Positions 25,101 through 40,100 of a DNA stretch of 64,000 bases are shown here, piece by piece. Both the position numbers and the translations under genes were made by a program. The notes below the pieces were generated by a model. It saw only the letters and a list, made by a program, of their open reading frames with translations. It was not told the origin of the DNA and ran no database searches. Positions within the stretch are counted from its first letter, which is position 1. Each line of letters starts with the position of its first letter. This stretch comes from Enoplolaimus lenunculus (Eukaryota; Nematoda; Enoplea; Enoplida; Thoracostomopsidae), in contig JASANG010003477.1 in NCBI GenBank assembly GCA_030248215.1, positions 62,001 to 126,000 of the forward strand, read 5' to 3'.

Positions 25101-28100
25101 AAGGAATGTTTTCAATCAAAAGGTTCTGTAATTACATCTAATGTTACATAAAACTTCGTTATATACGTTTTCCGTTCTGAACAGATTTCTATTGTGAACT
25201 CGTATAATCAAAACAATGCTGCTAACTGTTTCGGACGCGTGATGTCATTACATACAGTTGCCACAACCAATATGCTTCCAAATGCCAACAAATTTTATCG
25301 CTTGCTATACTGGCTGGCTTACAGTATTTTACTTATGCGTCGTCCATTTTGATTAGCGTCGAGCTCGTGGAAATTCACATCGAGCATAGACGCTTTCCGT
25401 CTGCTATGCCAACATTTATTAAGCAACGACAACTGCTGTACTCAAAATCTGCAGTAGTTGAAAACTGGTTTTGAAAGCGTTTTGTATTCGAAAATTAAAT
25501 TCTTTAGAGCTCGAATTTTTAACGGCAGTTGTCTACACAAGTTTCAAAACATGAACTGAACTACAATTGCTGTTTTTGCCGTTATTAAATGAGTAACCGT
25601 AGGCGCTTGCTGTGCAAAATTTTAAGCTGTTCCGAACGCTATCTGTCATTTTGAAAACTTAGCTTGAACAGCTGCCGTTCAAACATTATATTTGCCCTAT
25701 TTCATCCAGACAAAGCAGTCTGCAATATTTTAAATATTTTTTATTCGCTTTCTGTGGCCCGTAGCCATCTCTATTTGCTAGGAAGGGCCAAAAATAGACG
25801 GGCCAATAGGGTCATGTATATATCAGAGCCGTAACCGTACTATAGCATAAGCGTATGCCTAAGCCTCGCCTCAGTCCTTAGCCTTAAAGCAAACGTGCAA
25901 AAGTTTAAAGCTACATATTAGGCCAGCGAAAAACCGTTCGCCCTAATGTATACACGGACCTCAAAAGCGGTACAAAGTAGTTATCAGCATTCTACAAGCG
26001 GAGCCAACCTTTAAAGGAACCAAATTTTTTCGGGGTCAACACTCCGCAGTCTTCCTCTTGCCTTTTTAAGCGTGTTCATTCAGCCCGCGTCAAGTTTTTT
26101 CACTGATACTTTTTTCTCGAGCTGCATGTTTCAAATCTGAGTGTTTTACAAAAAGCAGCACCAGTTTTTTAAACATATTAAAGTGTCTGTGTAAAAAAGG
26201 CTCTAAATATTAACATATTTACGCTTTAGACAACTGCAGTAGTTGAGGAAGTACAGCGTAGACATCTGCTGTATTTCAATATTTTGTTACCCGTCGGCGA
26301 AAATTGGTTAGAATTCAGTAGTTGTAGTCTGCAAATGAAATATTTCAACAATTTTAAAAATATAGCAGCAACATTTGCTATTGAATATACAGCAGACGGC
26401 AAGCGTCTAAGCTCGATGTGAACTTTCACGAGCTCGACGCAAATTAAAATGGACGACGCAAATTAAAATGAACGACGCATTAAGATAAGATAACACTCAT
26501 GAAACGAAATAATAAAGAAGGCAACAAGTAAAATTTCTTGCAAAATAAATTTGGTACTAAAACTTGTCATTTGTATTAAACTCAATCCGTCATTTTGCAC
26601 AGAGCGGCTATTCTTATTTTACAGCCCCACACCGTTCCATAAATTGGTAAACAACGTGGAATTTCATTAAATTCCAGTGAATGTTTCGACTAAAATTTAA
26701 CATCACAGCATCAATCATAACTGTTTTCTCAGCAGCATTTAAAGGTACACAAAATTTTTCTCTTGGTGCAATCACGAAATCAGTTATTTGACAAAACTCA
26801 TGAACCAAACGTTTATTGGAAACATTTATACCATTCAACTCAACTCTTACGTTTTGTAAACTGGCACCTTTTCAGGCTAAAAAATTGCGCATAGTAATAC
26901 ACTCAGCCGTAACAAAACAGAAAAATAATTAGGAAATCAAAGCAGGAATCGTCATTTCATTTGCACCGCGTTGACAATCCAGCAAACTCGCAAACTCAAT
27001 CATTTGCAGCATGTATACAGGTGTTATGAAGAAACCAACCATCTTTGTGTGCAACCGAGCACCGATCAGAAGACCGGAACATCCCCCTCCCGCAATTTCT
27101 GGAGAAAAGCATATTTATATTACAGGCTTTTATAGGACATAGCCCATTATTTACAGAGTATAAAACTATTTCTGCTACACTAGTCAAAACTTTCACCCTC
27201 CAACTTTAGTTCCGCTTGCAAATCTTGCAAAATTTCCAACATGAAGCATGCCAATGTTTGGCCCCCCAAGCATGATGACATTGTTACGGGTTCGTATTGG
27301 CTGCAAAAAACCAATCACCACGGCCACTGCGAAATTCATTAATACTTTTCTATCAGCTCGGTCCACACCATTCTCTTGAATCCCGTAAAAGAAATATATT
27401 TTCGCTATTTTATAAGACCTGAATACGAAAACAAGTCAGCACTCAGTACTATACTATCGCATTACTACAGCAGTACAGCATATACCTTCACAAACTATAT
27501 GACTCGTGCATATGCAAATAGATATTTTTGCGAACAACCATCTAAACACGACCTCGCTGAGGCGAGGTCGCGAATAAAAGAAATTTTGAGTGAAAGTGCT
27601 GTGTGCTTTCTCTCATGGTTGGAGCATATGAAGATTGTGTAAGGTTTTACCTAAAATGTAAGCTGGTTAACTACTTTAAAAGAAATTGTGAAAAAAATTT
27701 TGCGCTGTGCTCGAAGCTTGATTCATTTTAAAGATAGCTTCGCTTTCTAGATTCATCATTTTGCAATTTTTGTGTGGAACAGTTTATTGAAGGGTGTCCA
27801 AACAGCTATTAAACACAAGCGTGAGCTCGGACAGCCTGAGACTAAACATCGATAAATTCTGTATTCACAGCTACGCTGGACGCCCGCACCCTGGAGTTTG
27901 AGGGTCCACCACTGTCTGCTCCGGCGCTGCCTAAGAATACACCATATTGCATTTATCTAATAGAAAAAGGATAAAACATCTAGACAACAATGTTTTTACT
28001 AAGAAAATCGAAACAACACTAAAACAAAACAATGTTCTTACTAAGAAAATCGAAATAACACAAGCATCTAGAAAACAATATCGAAACAACACAAAAAATA

Positions 28101-31100
28101 AAACATCTAGGAAACAATGTTCTTACTAAGAAAATCGAAACAACACTAAAACAAAACAATGTTCTTACTAAGAAAATCGAAACAACACAAAAAATAAAAC
28201 ATCTAGAAAACAATGTTCTTACTAAGAAAATCGAAACAACTCAAAAGATAAAACATCAAGAAAACATGTTCTTACAAAAAAATTGAAACAACGCAAAACA
28301 TAAAACATCTAGAAAACAACGTTCTTATTAAGAAAATGGAAAAGACAAAAGATAAAATTTCTAGAAAACAATGTTCTTACTAAGAAAATCGAAGCAACAC
28401 AAAAAATAAAAAATCTAGAAAACAATGTTCTTACTAAGAAAATCGAAACAACTCAAAAGATAAAACATCAAGAAAACATGTTCTTACAAAAAAATTGAAA
28501 CAACGCAAAACATAAAACATCTAGAAAACAACGTTCTTATTAAGAAAATGGAAAAGACAAAAGATAAAATATCTAGAAAAATGTTCTTACTAAGAAAATC
28601 GAAACAACACAAAAAATAAAAAATCTAGAAAACAATGTTCTTACTAAGAAAATCGAAACAACTCAAAAGATAAAACATCAAGAAAACATGTTCTGGCAAA
28701 AAAATTGAAACAACGCAAAAGATAAAACATCTAGAAAACAACGTTCTTATTAAGAAAATGGAAAAGACAAAAGATAAAATATCTAGAAAACAATGTTCTT
28801 ACTAAGAAAATCGAAACAACACAAAAAATAAAAAATCTAGAAAACAATGTTCTTACTAAGAAAATCGAAACAACTCAAAAGATAAAACATCAAGAAAACA
28901 TGTTCTTACAAAAAAATTGAAACAACGCAAAAGATAAAACATCTAGAAAACAACGTTCTTATTAAGAAAATCGAAAAGACAAAAGATAATATATCTAGAA
29001 AACAATGTTCTTAATAAGAAAATCGAAACAACACAAACATCTAGAAAACAATGTTCTTACTAAGAAAATCGAAACAACATAAAAGATAAAACATCTAGAA
29101 AATCGAAACAACAATATTCTACCTATGCAAACTTCTATTAATTTGCTATTGTGACTTTGTGGAAACGCTACCCAAAATACGTATGTTGGTCGTTCCAGCT
29201 TTAATATATAGGTATACGACACTACGCTATAGTAACTTTTCCAACTGCAAAAAAATAACTCAACGCTATAAAAACAGTTTGTTTGATCATTTTGTAACCA
29301 TTGGTCTTATTTGTGAACCTACAGATATAACTGTCAATTTTCCAGCATTAGTACCATTCATTCGGTAATTAGTAAAATTTTGACTAACTTTTCTTGACAG
29401 TAATTTCATGTTACAGTCATCTTGCAAATTCCTTAGCAATTAAAACTGACCTTTTATGTGGAGTCCAGTTAGCGAACAATGTTACTTGTATGAATAAATA
29501 CTTGAAGAGAAGACACGTGAGTACAATGAAGGAAATGACGTAGAGCCATGCTTGCAGGTCGCATGATCTCGGATTGATCTCAACGTAACTGGTGTATAAC
29601 GAAAATAATTTCAGGTATATGAAATGGAATGCAAAAATTCGTCTTACTACGAAAATTTGTCACCATTCACGCTTGGCGAAACGAGTGAAGATTTGCTGTA
29701 CAAAAACAGACGTAATTTTATTTTCAAATTTAAATTTTATGTAAATTTTTTAACAAAGTTCATTTGTTTTACTGATGCAACGTGTGTGCCTTTTCAGCAG
29801 GTATACATTGTTAAATGTTTGGGTAATGTAAAGAACAGGGTCGGAACAGTATTATAAGCATATTCCTAAGCCTAAGCCTAAACATAAGAATGGGCATATT
29901 TCTAAGCCTAAACTTAAAAGCCTAAGCCAAGCGAAAAATAGTCTAAAGCTTAAACTTACTCTATTGCAGTCCCACAGAAAAACGTTTCGCCCCTGATCTT
30001 TACATGGGCTAATGTTTGTTACTACATTTCTGGTTTATCACTAAAAACTAGCATAGTCGTATTCTGACCTACCTGTAGCACCTACCGCCAGCTAGTAATA
30101 GGTCGTGTATCTTTTGAACAATACAGTCTTTGGCTTCCAATATAAGCTCAATCTTATGACTGCAGTAATTGTCCTACTGTATTATAATATCCGGCTCTCA
30201 ACTCTCAGATATAACTGAATTGTGAACCAGTAATTAAGATAGTCGTGTGACACAAAGTTATACAAATACAATGTACATTTTGGGCACAGGTATAAATTTT
30301 TCAAAAAACGTGTGTACTTTTCGAAAACTTCGATTCAACAAACTATTGCCCGAAATTTTCAACTCTCAGTTATTTTTTATTGATAAAACGGTAGCTATGT
30401 AAATTTGGTGAAAAAAAACATTGCCAATCTTGAACATGAGATATAATTGAATTCAGCTGAATGCAACGTTGGCAGCTGGTCGCCGTGGTCGACATGCTCA
30501 GCAACTTGTGGCAAAGGCTATCGAATGCGATCGCGTTCGTACCGGCGACCATATAAAGCGCAAGCATCCGGTTGTCGACGTCAAGTGATTGAAAAAATAT
30601 TTTGTAACGCTCCGATACCTGAATGTTTCGGTAAGTTGATTAATTATTTTTAAGCCATCATTCATACGTACAAGCGCCCATGTTACTTTAAGGGCGTCCA
30701 GGATTCTGGTGGGTCTATAAACTTATAAAATAATAGGTTTAGATTCTATATTACATAATTTTGCTTAGGCTTAGCCTTAGGAACCCATTTTTGCAACGCT
30801 TATAGGCTTCGACTTAGGCATAGGAATACGCTTAATTTACTGTTGCACCCCTTAAAGTAACATTGGCCCGTACAAGTATTTGCAGCGAGAACTTGCAGCT
30901 GCAATTTACAACAGCAATTTTGTTTAGTGTCGTAAACTTGTAGCCGCCACGTGCATGTTTTTGGAGCGCGAAATTGCAACTCCAACTGGCAGCTGTAGGT
31001 TTTGCAATTGGTTTTTGAACAAAACATACAACTGCGAGTTGCAGCTGCAATTTGTCGTCGTAAAATCTTGCACGTGCAAAAGTTGTAGATGCAAATTTTG

Positions 31101-34100
31101 ACTGTGAAAATAATTTGCATGTGCAATTTATAGCTGGGTGCACGTCTGAATGGTTGTTTACTTTGTGACAACGGCTGTTTAGTTTGAGCTATAAACAAAT
31201 TCTCGTGCATGCTCATGGATTTTAATCTGGCCAAAATTTCAAGACTCCTACTTTCTTACATTTTCAAGACACAAATGTCTTATATTTCAGACACCAATAG
31301 CCTTAAACAGCTCATAAATTCGTTCCTTAGATTGCTAAAACGTAAATGTCTTATATTCAAGAAATATAGCCAATTTATAAGACACAAATTTCTTTCTTTT
31401 AAGAAATAGTTCTCTTTTATTTAAGAATTAATTTTCTGATTTTCGTGTATGTAAAAAGAGTTGCTCCGTTTATATCCCTAAAAGGGTATATAAATAATCG
31501 AATTTCAAAAATATTTCGAGCTGAGATCAGGCTCCACCCAACCTAAGTTTACTTGGACGTTAGTCTGTAAAATTGGGGTATTGGGTTGAGCTTAGCCGTC
31601 AATTTTGGAGTGGGTTTATATCGCAAATCTCTTTGTTTTATTTCAGACATATTTGTCTTATTTTTCAGGAAAATTAGTCTTATATTTTAGAAATATTTAT
31701 TTAATCGTTCATAAAACAAAAGACTTAAATATAAGACATATAAGTGTAAAAAATTAGACCAATATTTCGGAAAAATTTAAGAAATAAAATTTTTGAATTC
31801 AAAACATAATAGTCTTGCATTTCAGACAATATTTCTTTAAATACTAGACAATTTATTTTGTGTGTAGAGTTAATATAAACTCTTAGAATGATTTGTTATG
31901 TGCCCAAAGTAGATAATTTAGTAGAAATTATTAAGCAAACCTGTTTTAGTTAGCAATTATTTTATTTTGAATAAAAACAAAAGTTTAAACAAATCGTTTC
32001 GACGTTGCAAACACAAATCATGACGAGAAAATCATTTGAGAATTCACTTTTTGAAATACTTTTAAGCCCAAATAAATTTACGTTTCAAGGATCGGAAGTT
32101 TTCAACGAAATGTGCACTACGACTCAATGGTCAATGTGGACAGAATGTTCAGTGACGTGTGGGGTTGGTAATCGCTACAGGACACGCCAGTACGCCGCAT
32201 CTATGGCGATCAAAGCGTGTAGCGCAAAATTGCGAGAAAAAGATGACTGCGCAGGTTCCGTTTAGAGGGGGTTATGTATTTTGGGTGGCTCACGATAACT
32301 GTGAACATTTAATCACTTGGAGAGTGTCTACGCTTAAGTTTGGGAGCACTGTACACTGCAAAAAATAGTGAGTCAAATTGATTCTCTCCGAAATAGGCTC
32401 TATGGGACTACACAAATTAAGTACAATTTGACTCCCCCAGAGTCAAACATGCGATTCAGTGAGTCGAATTCGACTCAGATAGAGTCAAGTTTGACTCAAT
32501 TTGTGTAGTCCCGTGGAGCCTATTTCGGAGACAGTCAATTTGACTCACCATTTATCGCAGTGTACCGTTTATATCATATCGCGTCACGCGACATTTGATG
32601 GAGTCAAGTTTGACTCAATTTGTGTAGTCCCGTGGAGCCTATTTCGGAGACAGTCACCTTGACTCACCGTTTATATCATATCGCGTCACGCGACATTTTG
32701 CGTATGATCATGTTCTAAGCTAATACTTTGCTGCGTTCAAATTCTGGCTAAATTGTGCCACGGGATGTTTTGTGCAGACATGTGTAGAAAGTTACTGCAG
32801 GGGGGCTGTTGTAGTGTTTACAAAAGAAGTTTACATAGCAGCAATGCTTTTGGTATGTGAACGTGTACATCGGCGGAACGTCCATATTGGATGTGGTCGT
32901 TTTTGATTTTATTTGCATTCTGTTGAGCTTAGTCACAACACACTGTGCGAAGCGAGAGCGTTTGCAGTAAGTACGGGTGTGAAAATAGGGTAGATACAGA
33001 ATTGCGATTTCGGTTAAAATCACAGTCACAATTAGTTTTGAGTCTGATTACAAGTTTAAAGTATTGTAACACGCAAACTTTTCAGCTTCTATCCCCATAT
33101 TTATAATCTTGCTGTTCCCATTCCGCTTCCGATATAAATCTGGTTCCCGTTCTACACTCTGTTATATATCTTTCTGGTTTCGTCTATGGTACCGTATGTC
33201 CCCGGCTCCGGTACCCTATGGTCCCGGCTCTGGGACATCTCTACTACAACGTTATTCAAGGCTGCTGGATAAAGCTAACCTTAAAACAAGTTAGGTTAAA
33301 GTTTAGAGGGTACTGTAGTCCCGCCGTGAAACAATCGGCCTTTACAGCTAGGAATTGTTATTTGTGGAGTTCAAGACGATTTATACGGGGTCAAGTATAG
33401 TTTCTCTAGTATTGAAATCTATTAAACCTGCGAAAAAATTCTTTACCCAATATGGGGCGAAGATGTTCGCAGGGGTGACCCTTGCCCCTCCCATAATTGC
33501 AGTTTTGAAAACGGGACGCCTGTAAAAGTAAACATGGGTCGCTGCGTTTCCAGGTACATCTGGCTTGGAATGCAGCCAAACAGACCAAGATGATCCTTGT
33601 CGGATGACAATCTGGTCAGCGTGGTCACCTTGCAGTGTATCGTGCGGGGTTGGGACTCGCGTCCGAACGCGCCTGCTCTATCATCAAGAACATGCAGTGC
33701 ACTGTGCTGAAATTGCTAATTTTATGCAAAAACAATCTTGTGAAGCGGCTTATAAAAATTGTGAAGAAGTTATCTATCAACATAAAGAAGGTACAATATT
33801 ATGGCTTCTGTTATATTTTTGTTATTATTTAAATGCTGATAGCATTTGGAGCCGAAAAACTGGTCAAAATTTAGATTTTTTAGCTATTTTTAATAATGGT
33901 ACATTTATATAACAAGTTTGATTAAATTTAAAGCCCTATTCACACGTGCAAGTTCGTTGCTGCGAGAACTTGCAGCTGCAACTTGCACTTGCAAGTTTTG
34001 TCCGAAATGCCGTTCGAAAAAATTGCAGCTGCCAATAATTTATTGTAAATCAAAGCGGCTGAATTTAGTTCACATAAGTGAATAACCATGAAAGTTCAAT

Positions 34101-37100
34101 AAATTTATTGCAGCCGCTTTCACATTGGCTGATAAAAAATGATGCAAGTTCTGCGTGCAATTTGCAGCTACAACTTCTCGCAGCAAAAATTTGCACGTGT
34201 GGATATGGCTTAAATTTCAATGTTTCGCGTCGAAGGAAAAGAATGTATGGGAACCGCTGCTGGATCCGATAGGAATTAAAAATGCATAAATTTCAGAAAT
34301 TTGTATTGAACCAATGCAACCGGGAGAATGCCACGGTTTGTACCCACGATATTACTACGATGCCGGTCAGCAGAAATGTCAACGATTTATATACAGCGGC
34401 TGTAAAGGAAACCGCAATAAATTTGATGTAAGTTCAATTTCATACGAAGTATAGAATTGTACGTCAAATGTCTGTATTCTCAAATGTGTATAGCACCTAT
34501 CATCAGTTGGTTAAAGATTTTGTAACATTTGAAATAGTAAATGCGAAGGCTCAAAATTTAGCACATTTGTCGCATACGATTTGTTGTAACTTCGGCACCA
34601 GTTTTGAGTTCGACCACTGCAATTGTTTAGTTAGATTGAAAACCTATTATTAACTGGTGATAGTTGCTGAACACATTTGAGAAATCATTCACACGGTTTG
34701 CGTTCAAATTTTGCTATTGTGCGACGTTTAAACTTATAACTTCACTATATTATTAGCTATGTGTTTTTGTTTGAAAATTTTGCTTTAATACAGTCTTTTA
34801 TTTCGAACAAAAATTTGAGCCTGTCTGCCAGAAACAACCTGCTTAGAGGCAATGTTGGTGACGAGGTTCGAAGTTGTTCTTTATCCTTCATCTATGCTTA
34901 GCGGAAAAAAGGTGCTATGCAATATTTATGCACGGTTAACATACATCATTCATCTTTATTAATCTATTCAATTGCTTCCCGTGTTCTATTGCTATTCCTT
35001 GCCGGAGCAGACCAGGGGTGGGGGCTCCCCTCGAACTCTATGGTGAACGCCTCCAAACTCGCGAGCGAAGCGATCGAGAAGCCAGACACATTTTGAAACT
35101 TCGGCTGTTTTTGTTGCAACCGGTTAGGGACAGGAACCCTTCAGGAGTGGGTGCCCCCTAATATGTGGTTTGGGGGGTGGCTGCTCCGACCCTATAGCTA
35201 GTGTGTTTAGTAGTAAAGTCAAATTGAAATTTGTCTACTTTTAGAGCTACAACCAATGCAGACGTGCCTGTATAACCGGTCCAGATCCTGATCCTCAAGA
35301 ATCACAAGTTGGTCAGTGATAATAATTTCGTTGTACTTAAAGTCAGTGATATCCTTTAGAGCCACAAACGCTTTTTTGATCTTAAATATAGAATTAAATA
35401 TGTAAAATATAAAAATAATTGGCCAGTGTTACTTTAAGGGTCGCACCAGTAGATTAAGCGTATTCCTAAGCCTAAGCCTAAGCCTATGCGTTGCAAAAAT
35501 GACTTCCTAAGCCTAAGCCTAAGCCTAAACCTAAGCCTAAGCAAAACATGTAATCTAGAATCTACACCTGCTATTTCATAGACCCACAAGAAACCTGGAC
35601 GCCCCTTAAGGTAACATGGGCCAAAAATTTGATGAAATGACTGTATGAGAGCGTTAAAAAGTTTACTGTTTAAACAAGCTTATTAACGAATGTTTCTAAT
35701 TAACCGCTGTTGAAACAATTACCAAGAAACAAAATCGTCTAAATTAGTAGTCGGTTTATCACAGAGGTTGCGACCGGATATCCGACCGCAGCATTCTTTG
35801 GTATCCGGTCGCACACCTGTTCTACATAGATCGTCAATCTGCTGATGGGCATGAAGGTCATGGTCACTCGCCGGATGACGGTTACGATGGACCAATTGAT
35901 TGTCAAATGAGTCCTTGGTCCGTTTGGAGTGACTGTTCGGCGACATGTGGTCGTGGTCATAAGACTCGAAATCGGGTCGTTTTAGTAAGTCGCTTTGAAG
36001 GTACAGCGCATGGATTGGGACTTGTCAGAAATAATGGCCAATGTAAAGAACAGGGGCAGAACTCTATTATAAGCATATTCCTAAGCCTGAGCCTAAGCCT
36101 ATGCGTAAGAATGAACATATTCGTAATCCTAAGCCTAAACCTAAGCCAAGCAAAAAAAATTAGTCTAAAGCTTAAGCTTACTCTATTGCAGTCCCACAGA
36201 CAAACGGTCGCCCGTGATCTTTACATGGGCCGAAATAATTAACGCTTTTGTCGTAGTTTTGCTATTCTTTATATTTACAAAGACATGGGTCACATTTTTG
36301 CACCAGTTTACTTGTAATAAATTTTTGAATAGTCATAACCAACAGGCTTTCTGAAATCACTCGCAAAAAATCGTTGTGGCGAATCCTAATCAAGAACAGC
36401 ACGTATTTTGTTTGCTCGTCGTTGGATCTGCCGTGTTGAACATTTTAACCAATACAAATGGGTCATTTCAATCTCAGCATGTGGTTTTTCTAGCCAAATC
36501 GGTGAAAAATATAGCGAAATTAAGTCGAACTCAAAAATTTTGCGTCTTCGTAGCACTTGGTCAAACCAAGAGTGGACGATCTCTTAACAAAAGAAAGGAA
36601 AAACCCCTTTTTTTTTTTAAAAACTCCCACCCCCTGTCTTTTCTTCCCCCCCCCTGGGGAACTTCTTCCCCCCGCCAACCCCAAAAAAAACCCCAAAAAC
36701 CACCCCCCCCCCCACAAGGGGGGGGGGGGGCAAAGAACGCGGGGGCTTTTTCTTACAGTCCTTCTTTTAACCTTGGTCAAACTGATAGAAAAATTGCTAC
36801 GATTCGCTTTAAAATTGTAAAATTTCGAAACACAAAAAATATATTATTTTCTCTCACTGTACAATCGACAATTTGCCACTGAACGGTCACCACACGCTGT
36901 TTTTTACGTTTTACGGTTCACTTTTATGTAAAACGCGAAAAAATTGGTCAAACACTCAGTCAATGAATTCGGTTCGATTTTATTCGAACTGAGAACAGAA
37001 TACAAACCCGGAACTTAACGTATTTTTGAATTTTTGATGAATCATTTGTGTTTCAGAGTATGGCTCAGAATGGTGGCGACACTTGTCCGAATGATAACGT

Positions 37101-40100
37101 TGAAACGTTGCGATGTCGACTGAAACCGTGTCGTAAGTTGAAAATTTGTCTTTTATTTTAAACAACAAAGCTTGTACAGCAGTTGGTGTATTAAAAAATA
37201 CACATGATATATTTGTACGAACATTTAAAATTTCGAGTCTTACACTGTAATTTCTGATGAGTTAATTAATCAACTTAGAGGGCGAATTAGTCAGTTCTGG
37301 TTATTTCTATATTAATGAAACAAAACATTAGCTTGCTCTGGGCTGGTTTAATTGCGGCTAAGTTGATTAATTAACTCAGAATGAGTTCAATCAATTCACA
37401 AGTCTGAGTTCTAAAAGGCCTAATTCAAAGCTCAGGTTTTGGAGTGCATTCAACTCATTCTGAGTTCAAATCAACTCACTGGAATTTACAGTGTACTCAA
37501 GAGCAACATTATATACTTCTAAGCAATATTTTACGGATTATCATTTCTTGAAAACGGAGGCAGAAAATGTATACATGATTTAGAACAGGTGGAACCATGT
37601 ATCCCGTCCCGAGATTCCAAGAGACGCGACAAACCAAATCACTTCTACACGCTGTTACTAGCTAAACCGCGAAATGCGGCAGAATTTTTGGCCAACATCA
37701 ACCATACAGGATAGTCACTAAAACCTAAAGCTAAACCTAATCTTTAACATTGTAACAAGTATGATAAGTAGAAAACCATTATTAAGGGTGTTTATGATAC
37801 CTCGATTGGGGCCCTAAAACTAAACTTGTGAAATGCTCAGAACAGAACTTGTGTAGTGACCCGAATAAGAGAGAGAACTGATATTTATTGGGCATCTCCA
37901 GAGGGTACCCCCCTTGTTATTCGGTTACGGACTGTTATTTATTTTTAACCCACTCTCGTCCATCCTTCGTTACTGATATATCCGGTACTGCAACTATCCG
38001 TTAAATTAAACGTTTATTTGTCTTGTGTCAATAGCTTGAGCGATAATGCAAGGTTATACTTAGGAATGTACATTCAAAATTCAGTATTTTTTAAAGTTTC
38101 GAAATCATCTTTATTTGGTCCTGTAGTCATTCATATACTACAATTATGGACAGACATTTATGGACTCTAATTCGGGTTTAGGGACCCTATCCGTTTGCGG
38201 GCTCTTATTAGGGAATCGGATTCCTAATGATTGGGATTGAAAATGGGGACCCCCATCATATTACACCCTCCTCTTATTCGGGTCACTACAGTATCCAATG
38301 CTGATAATTGCTTCTGATGAGAGTGCACTCACTTATTACTGAACCCATTTTTAGCAATAATGTTGGCCTATTCACAAAGTTACCGTTTGTGTTTTAACGT
38401 TATCAACGTTTTTATGATTGTGTTAATGCGATATTTGGTAACATAAATGTTGTCGTCTAAAAACAGTTTGCACTGTAGAGATAATTATATTATATTTCCG
38501 TGAAATTGTGCAAATACAGCTTAATTCTTCATTTTGTCTTGTTGCATAATTATTACACTGTAAATTCCAGTTAGTTGATTAATCAACTCAGAGGAAGAAT
38601 TAGTAATTTTTGGTCATTTTTTCAGTTAGTTGCCGAACATATTTCGCTCTGAGCTGACTTAAGTCCGGGTGAGTTGATTAATTTACTCGGAATCAGTTAA
38701 ATCAATTCCGAATTCTGAGTTTTGAAAGACCTAATTCAGCGCTCAGGCTTTAAATTCGTTGGACTCATTCTGAGTTAAAAGCAACTCACTGGAATTTGCA
38801 GTGTACCGCGATTTGAAGCTTATCCCTTTCACACACGAATACTGGCCCATGTAAAGATCAGGGGCGGAACATTTTTCTGTGGGACTGCAATAGAGTAAGC
38901 TTAAACTTTAGACTATATCTTTTGTTTGGCTTAGGCTTAGTCTTAGGAATAGCTCATTCTTAGGCTTAGGCTTAGGCTTACGAATATGCTTATTATACTG
39001 TTCCGCCCCTTTCTTTACATTGACGCAAATATTTTTTATTTCATCTGAATTCAAATTTTAAGTAACGTTCGAACCACTGAAATTTGTCCCGAGCAAGTAT
39101 TCGCAATCTCCTCTGCTTATACCAGTAACACCTGCTATTTATACAGCAATAAAACGTGGACATGTAAATAAACAAAAAACACAGTACAAAACTACAAAAT
39201 GTGTCTTGGAATACAGGCGATTGCGGTATACGGATCATTTAAACACCCACAGTCCGAAGGAGTTGGTCCCCAAGGGCTTGCTAATATATTATTTTTAGTT
39301 ATATTTTCTCGAATATTAAAAAATATATATATAATAAGCTATAAACATGCATTTCCGTGCCTTCAAACTTCATATTCAAAATCGTACCTCAATAAAGTAA
39401 TTTGTCGGTTTTGTTTTAATATTGCAAACATAAATGTGTGTGAGTTGAGTATTAGCTATAAGAGCTTGATACAAAATGTACGATGGCGCGCTCACATATT
39501 GGGATTCGATACTGCACATACGGGTAATAATTGTTAAACACTGCACATTTAGTATATATTTCGACATCATTGAGGCTATGGCACTTTATAGTGCACCCCT
39601 GCGCCAGGATACCTGAAAGGATCCTTCAAATCCAACCCACCATGCGATTTTATAAAACTTTGAGCTTTCGGCGCAACTTTGGTTAGAAATTGCGCTAGTC
39701 ACCACATTTATTTGGTTTCTCGCTGCATTCGCTTATGTATTTTCGTAAGTCAGCATATATTGTGTCCCCACGTACGTGCCCATTAATTTGGAAATTTGTT
39801 ATGAGCCTGATTTGATGTCTTACAAGGGAGGCCTATATCGTAGCCAAGGGAAAAGTTTGGACAACTTGGCCGCGGCTGAGTATTTTTGTGTTTACACTTT
39901 ACAGGCGAGTTGGTCGTAAAATAGCCCGTAGGAACGGTTAGGAAATCAGGTGCACCAAATCAAGCCAAATCGTTAAATAGAAGCCTTTATCCGAAGCCTT
40001 TGAAGCCAGCAGTGTCTGAAACGTATTAACAAGAGACGAATTGTGTTTTACATATTCTCATCTAAGTTGCAGTTTCTAGGTTCCTGTTGCAAGTGCAAGT

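Noticed and set aside
27950-29115. CRISPR-like array
   Set aside because: The repeats are contiguous diverged monomers without unique spacers, in an animal intron.
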